5,119 bases of DNA from Bacteroidales bacterium (GTDB lineage: Bacteria > Bacteroidota > Bacteroidia > Bacteroidales > UBA932). The notes below the pieces were generated by a model. It saw only the letters and a program-made list of their open reading frames with translations. It was not told the DNA's origin and did not search any database. The position numbers and the translations under genes were made by a program. Location: assembly GCA_016295245.1 (NCBI GenBank), contig JAEDLO010000101.1, positions 1 through 5,119 on the forward strand. Direction: 5' to 3'. This document shows, piece after piece, positions 1-5,119 of this stretch (position 1 is the first letter of the stretch; every line of letters begins with the position of its first letter).

Positions 1-25
1 ATAATGTATAACCAGAACTTCGATC

Positions 26-59
26 CGTCAGTGTTGTGACGGCCGTCACAACACTGACG
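26..59. repeat. Perfect 34-bp spacerless palindrome with a Crp-like core
   Basis: The left arm CGTCAGTGTTGTGACGG (26-42) is followed directly by its exact reverse complement (43-59), with no spacer and no mismatch. The symmetry stops at 25/60. The central 16 bases (35-50) read TGTGA-CGGCCG-TCACA, the half-sites and 6-base spacing of the classical Crp operator. No T-run follows the palindrome on either strand, so it is not a standard intrinsic terminator, although the RNA could form a very strong hairpin. It lies about 205 bases beyond the SNF2 stop codon and beyond the predicted SNF2 terminator. It therefore more likely serves a neighbour to the left, as an operator, or as a boundary structure between converging genes. 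The palindrome is seen directly; its role is inference. Confidence 0.9.
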
Positions 60-264
60 TTAAACTATAAAGAGTAACAAAAATGACCAACCTTATGCTG
101 AATGCAGACTGCCGAAATCAGCTGAAATGAAAACTTCTTAAAAGTGCTGAAGAAAAAGTTGCTTTTTACAGCACTGCAGAAAGGCGCTCTTTGGCACGAC
201 CGTCTCAGGACCTGGCCTGGAGGAGGGAAAAGAGGCCGTCCGGCAAAGCCTGAAGTGGAAATCC
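60..264. other. Non-coding region downstream of the SNF2 gene
   Basis: No convincing gene is present on either strand. The only start-to-stop reading frame noted is a 15-codon one at 83-130 on the plus strand. The minus strand has no ATG here. Apart from the terminator-like hairpin at 140-175, the stretch 182-251 contains a loose inverted repeat: GGCGCTCTTTGGCACGACCG on one side, and GGCCGTCC followed by GGCAAAGCCT on the other. It would fold only with bulges and a loop of about 30 bases. This is best read as the 3' untranslated region of the SNF2 gene plus spacer. Confidence 0.7.
140..175 (-). terminator. Probable intrinsic terminator of the SNF2 gene
   Basis: Read on the minus strand, AGTGCTG pairs with CAGCACT as an outer stem of 7 bp. 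Inside it, AAAAAG pairs with CTTTTT around a CAA loop, with a small asymmetric bulge between the two stems. The outer stem runs straight into TTTT, then AAG and, three bases after that, another TTTT (AAGAAGTTTT). On the plus strand no T-run follows, so the signal is directional and fits the SNF2 gene, whose stop codon lies about 90 bases upstream. The weak points are the A/T inner stem, the modest outer stem and the short T-run. Confidence 0.55.
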
Positions 265-4596
<4,332 letters not shown>

Positions 4597-4612
4597 CTGA
4601 GCAAGATTTACC

Positions 4613-4643
4613 CAAATGTAGCCATTATCTTGAGTACTTGCAA
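4613..4643 (-). promoter_or_regulatory. Predicted Bacteroidota housekeeping promoter for the SNF2 gene
   Basis: On the minus strand the -7 element TACATTTG (4613-4620) matches the Bacteroidota consensus TAnnTTTG at every fixed base. A TTG at 4641-4643 lies exactly 20 bases upstream, in the range known for the -33 element of this sigma-factor class. Transcription would begin only a few bases after the -7 element, leaving a leader of roughly ten bases before the ATG at 4596. No Shine-Dalgarno sequence is visible in AAATCTTGCTCAG ahead of that ATG, which is normal in this phylum. The leader is short, so a more distant start site or read-through from the upstream gene cannot be excluded. Confidence 0.6.
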
Positions 4644-4667
4644 GCGTTTGGCATAAAGAACTTTGAA

Positions 4668-5119
4668 CTACAACGCCTTCCCGACGAGGTAGGATTTGTA
4701 GATGCAGTCGGATGAGGCGTAGTAGAAACTGCTGTTGTAGTCGTCAATCTTGTCCGCTATCCAGGAGTTGTACACCGTGATGAGGGTCTTGATGTACTGT
4801 CCGGGCTTGTCTTGCGTGATGCTGAGAATCAGGCGTTTATAGACCTTGGCTATGTCCCAGTAGGTGGGGACTGCATATTTGACGTCTGTTATGTCAAAAT
4901 GGTCGTTCTCAATCCCGCATTCTTTTATCAGGTCATAGGCTACGCGTGCGATATTGTCGCTATGGTAGATGTCGGCCAGTTTGAATATCTTGGTCAGACG
5001 CTCTTCTCCAAGGGCGTTTACTATGACTCTGTTCCTGTTTTTCGTTTCTCTGGCTATGTATTCAATCAGGGCGCAGAGGTAGAAGAGGTCGTTGTGTCTT
5101 TTTAGTTCGCGTCCTGTCA
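4668..5119 (-). CDS. Conserved uncharacterised small protein, start at window edge
   Basis: The minus strand is open from the right edge to a TAG at 4668-4670, giving 149 visible residues. The reading begins with two bases, TG, before TGRELKRHNDLFYLC. With an A as the next base outside the window these would form an ATG, so the protein is probably complete at 150 residues. It is mostly helical by eye, without signal peptide, membrane segment or metal-binding cluster, so a soluble cytoplasmic protein is likely. Notable stretches are ELKRHNDLFYLCALIEYI (residues 4-21), ADIYHSDNIARVAYDLI (48-64), VPTYWDIAKVYKRLI (83-97) and DKIDDYNSSFYY (122-133). From memory these resemble hypothetical proteins of gut Bacteroidales and Clostridia, sometimes near DUF3791/DUF3990 genes. 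That is unverified recollection and I can name no domain or function. It ends 71 bases before the SNF2 gene on the same strand, with a predicted promoter between, so joint transcription is possible but not required. Confidence 0.8.
   Translation of the reverse strand, partial: TGRELKRHNDLFYLCALIEYIARETKNRNRVIVNALGEERLTKIFKLADIYHSDNIARVAYDLIKECGIENDHFDITDVKYAVPTYWDIAKVYKRLILSITQDKPGQYIKTLITVYNSWIADKIDDYNSSFYYASSDCIYKSYLVGKAL

Noticed and set aside
1..39. A possible C-terminal tail of a plus-strand gene entering from the left, ending in TGA inside the palindrome
   Set aside because: Only 12 codons are visible, ending at 37-39, which any random frame could give. It would make the palindrome a convergent-gene boundary, but the window cannot show that.
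26..59. Palindrome as a standard intrinsic terminator
   Set aside because: No T-run follows on either strand. A better-placed terminator-like hairpin with a T-run exists at 140-175.
83..130. A 15-codon plus-strand reading frame (MTNLMLNADCRNQLK) preceded by AAAGAG
   Set aside because: Too short to judge. It has no recognisable leader-peptide composition and no matching -7 element nearby. It points against the SNF2 transcript and ends just before the predicted terminator.
4812..5105. Plus-strand reading frame of 97 codons at the right edge
   Set aside because: It is antisense to the small minus-strand gene, which has conserved-looking residues, fits the gene order and runs open to the window edge.

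Overview
The window looks like chromosomal DNA from a Bacteroidota bacterium, probably a member of Bacteroidales. Three things point there. The gap ahead of the large gene holds a good match to the Bacteroidota promoter (-7 TAnnTTTG with a TTG 20 bases upstream). No Shine-Dalgarno sequence precedes its start codon. Both encoded proteins look like Bacteroidales proteins. Genus cannot be fixed from the sequence.

Two genes lie on the minus strand, so transcription runs from right to left. At the right edge (4668-5119) is a small gene for an uncharacterised, soluble, helix-rich protein. It is complete except, apparently, for the first base of its ATG, which would lie one base outside the window. 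After a 71-base gap with a predicted promoter comes the dominant gene (265-4596). It encodes a 1443-residue SNF2/Swi2-family ATPase with an N-terminal SWIM zinc finger, a winged-helix-like segment, a long helical (possibly TPR-like) region, a beta-rich pre-ATPase module and a complete two-lobed SNF2 motor. All motor motifs are intact, so an active DNA translocase is expected.

The left 264 bases contain no credible gene. They hold a probable minus-strand terminator for the SNF2 gene (140-175) and, further left, a perfect 34-base palindrome (26-59) whose centre matches the classical Crp-type operator TGTGA-N6-TCACA.

Nothing in the window proves a joint function for the two genes. They share a strand and lie close together, but a promoter appears to separate them. 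The points most worth a second look are the palindrome, the unusual middle of the SNF2 protein, the uncharacterised upstream gene and a G-quadruplex motif near the 5' end of the SNF2 gene.
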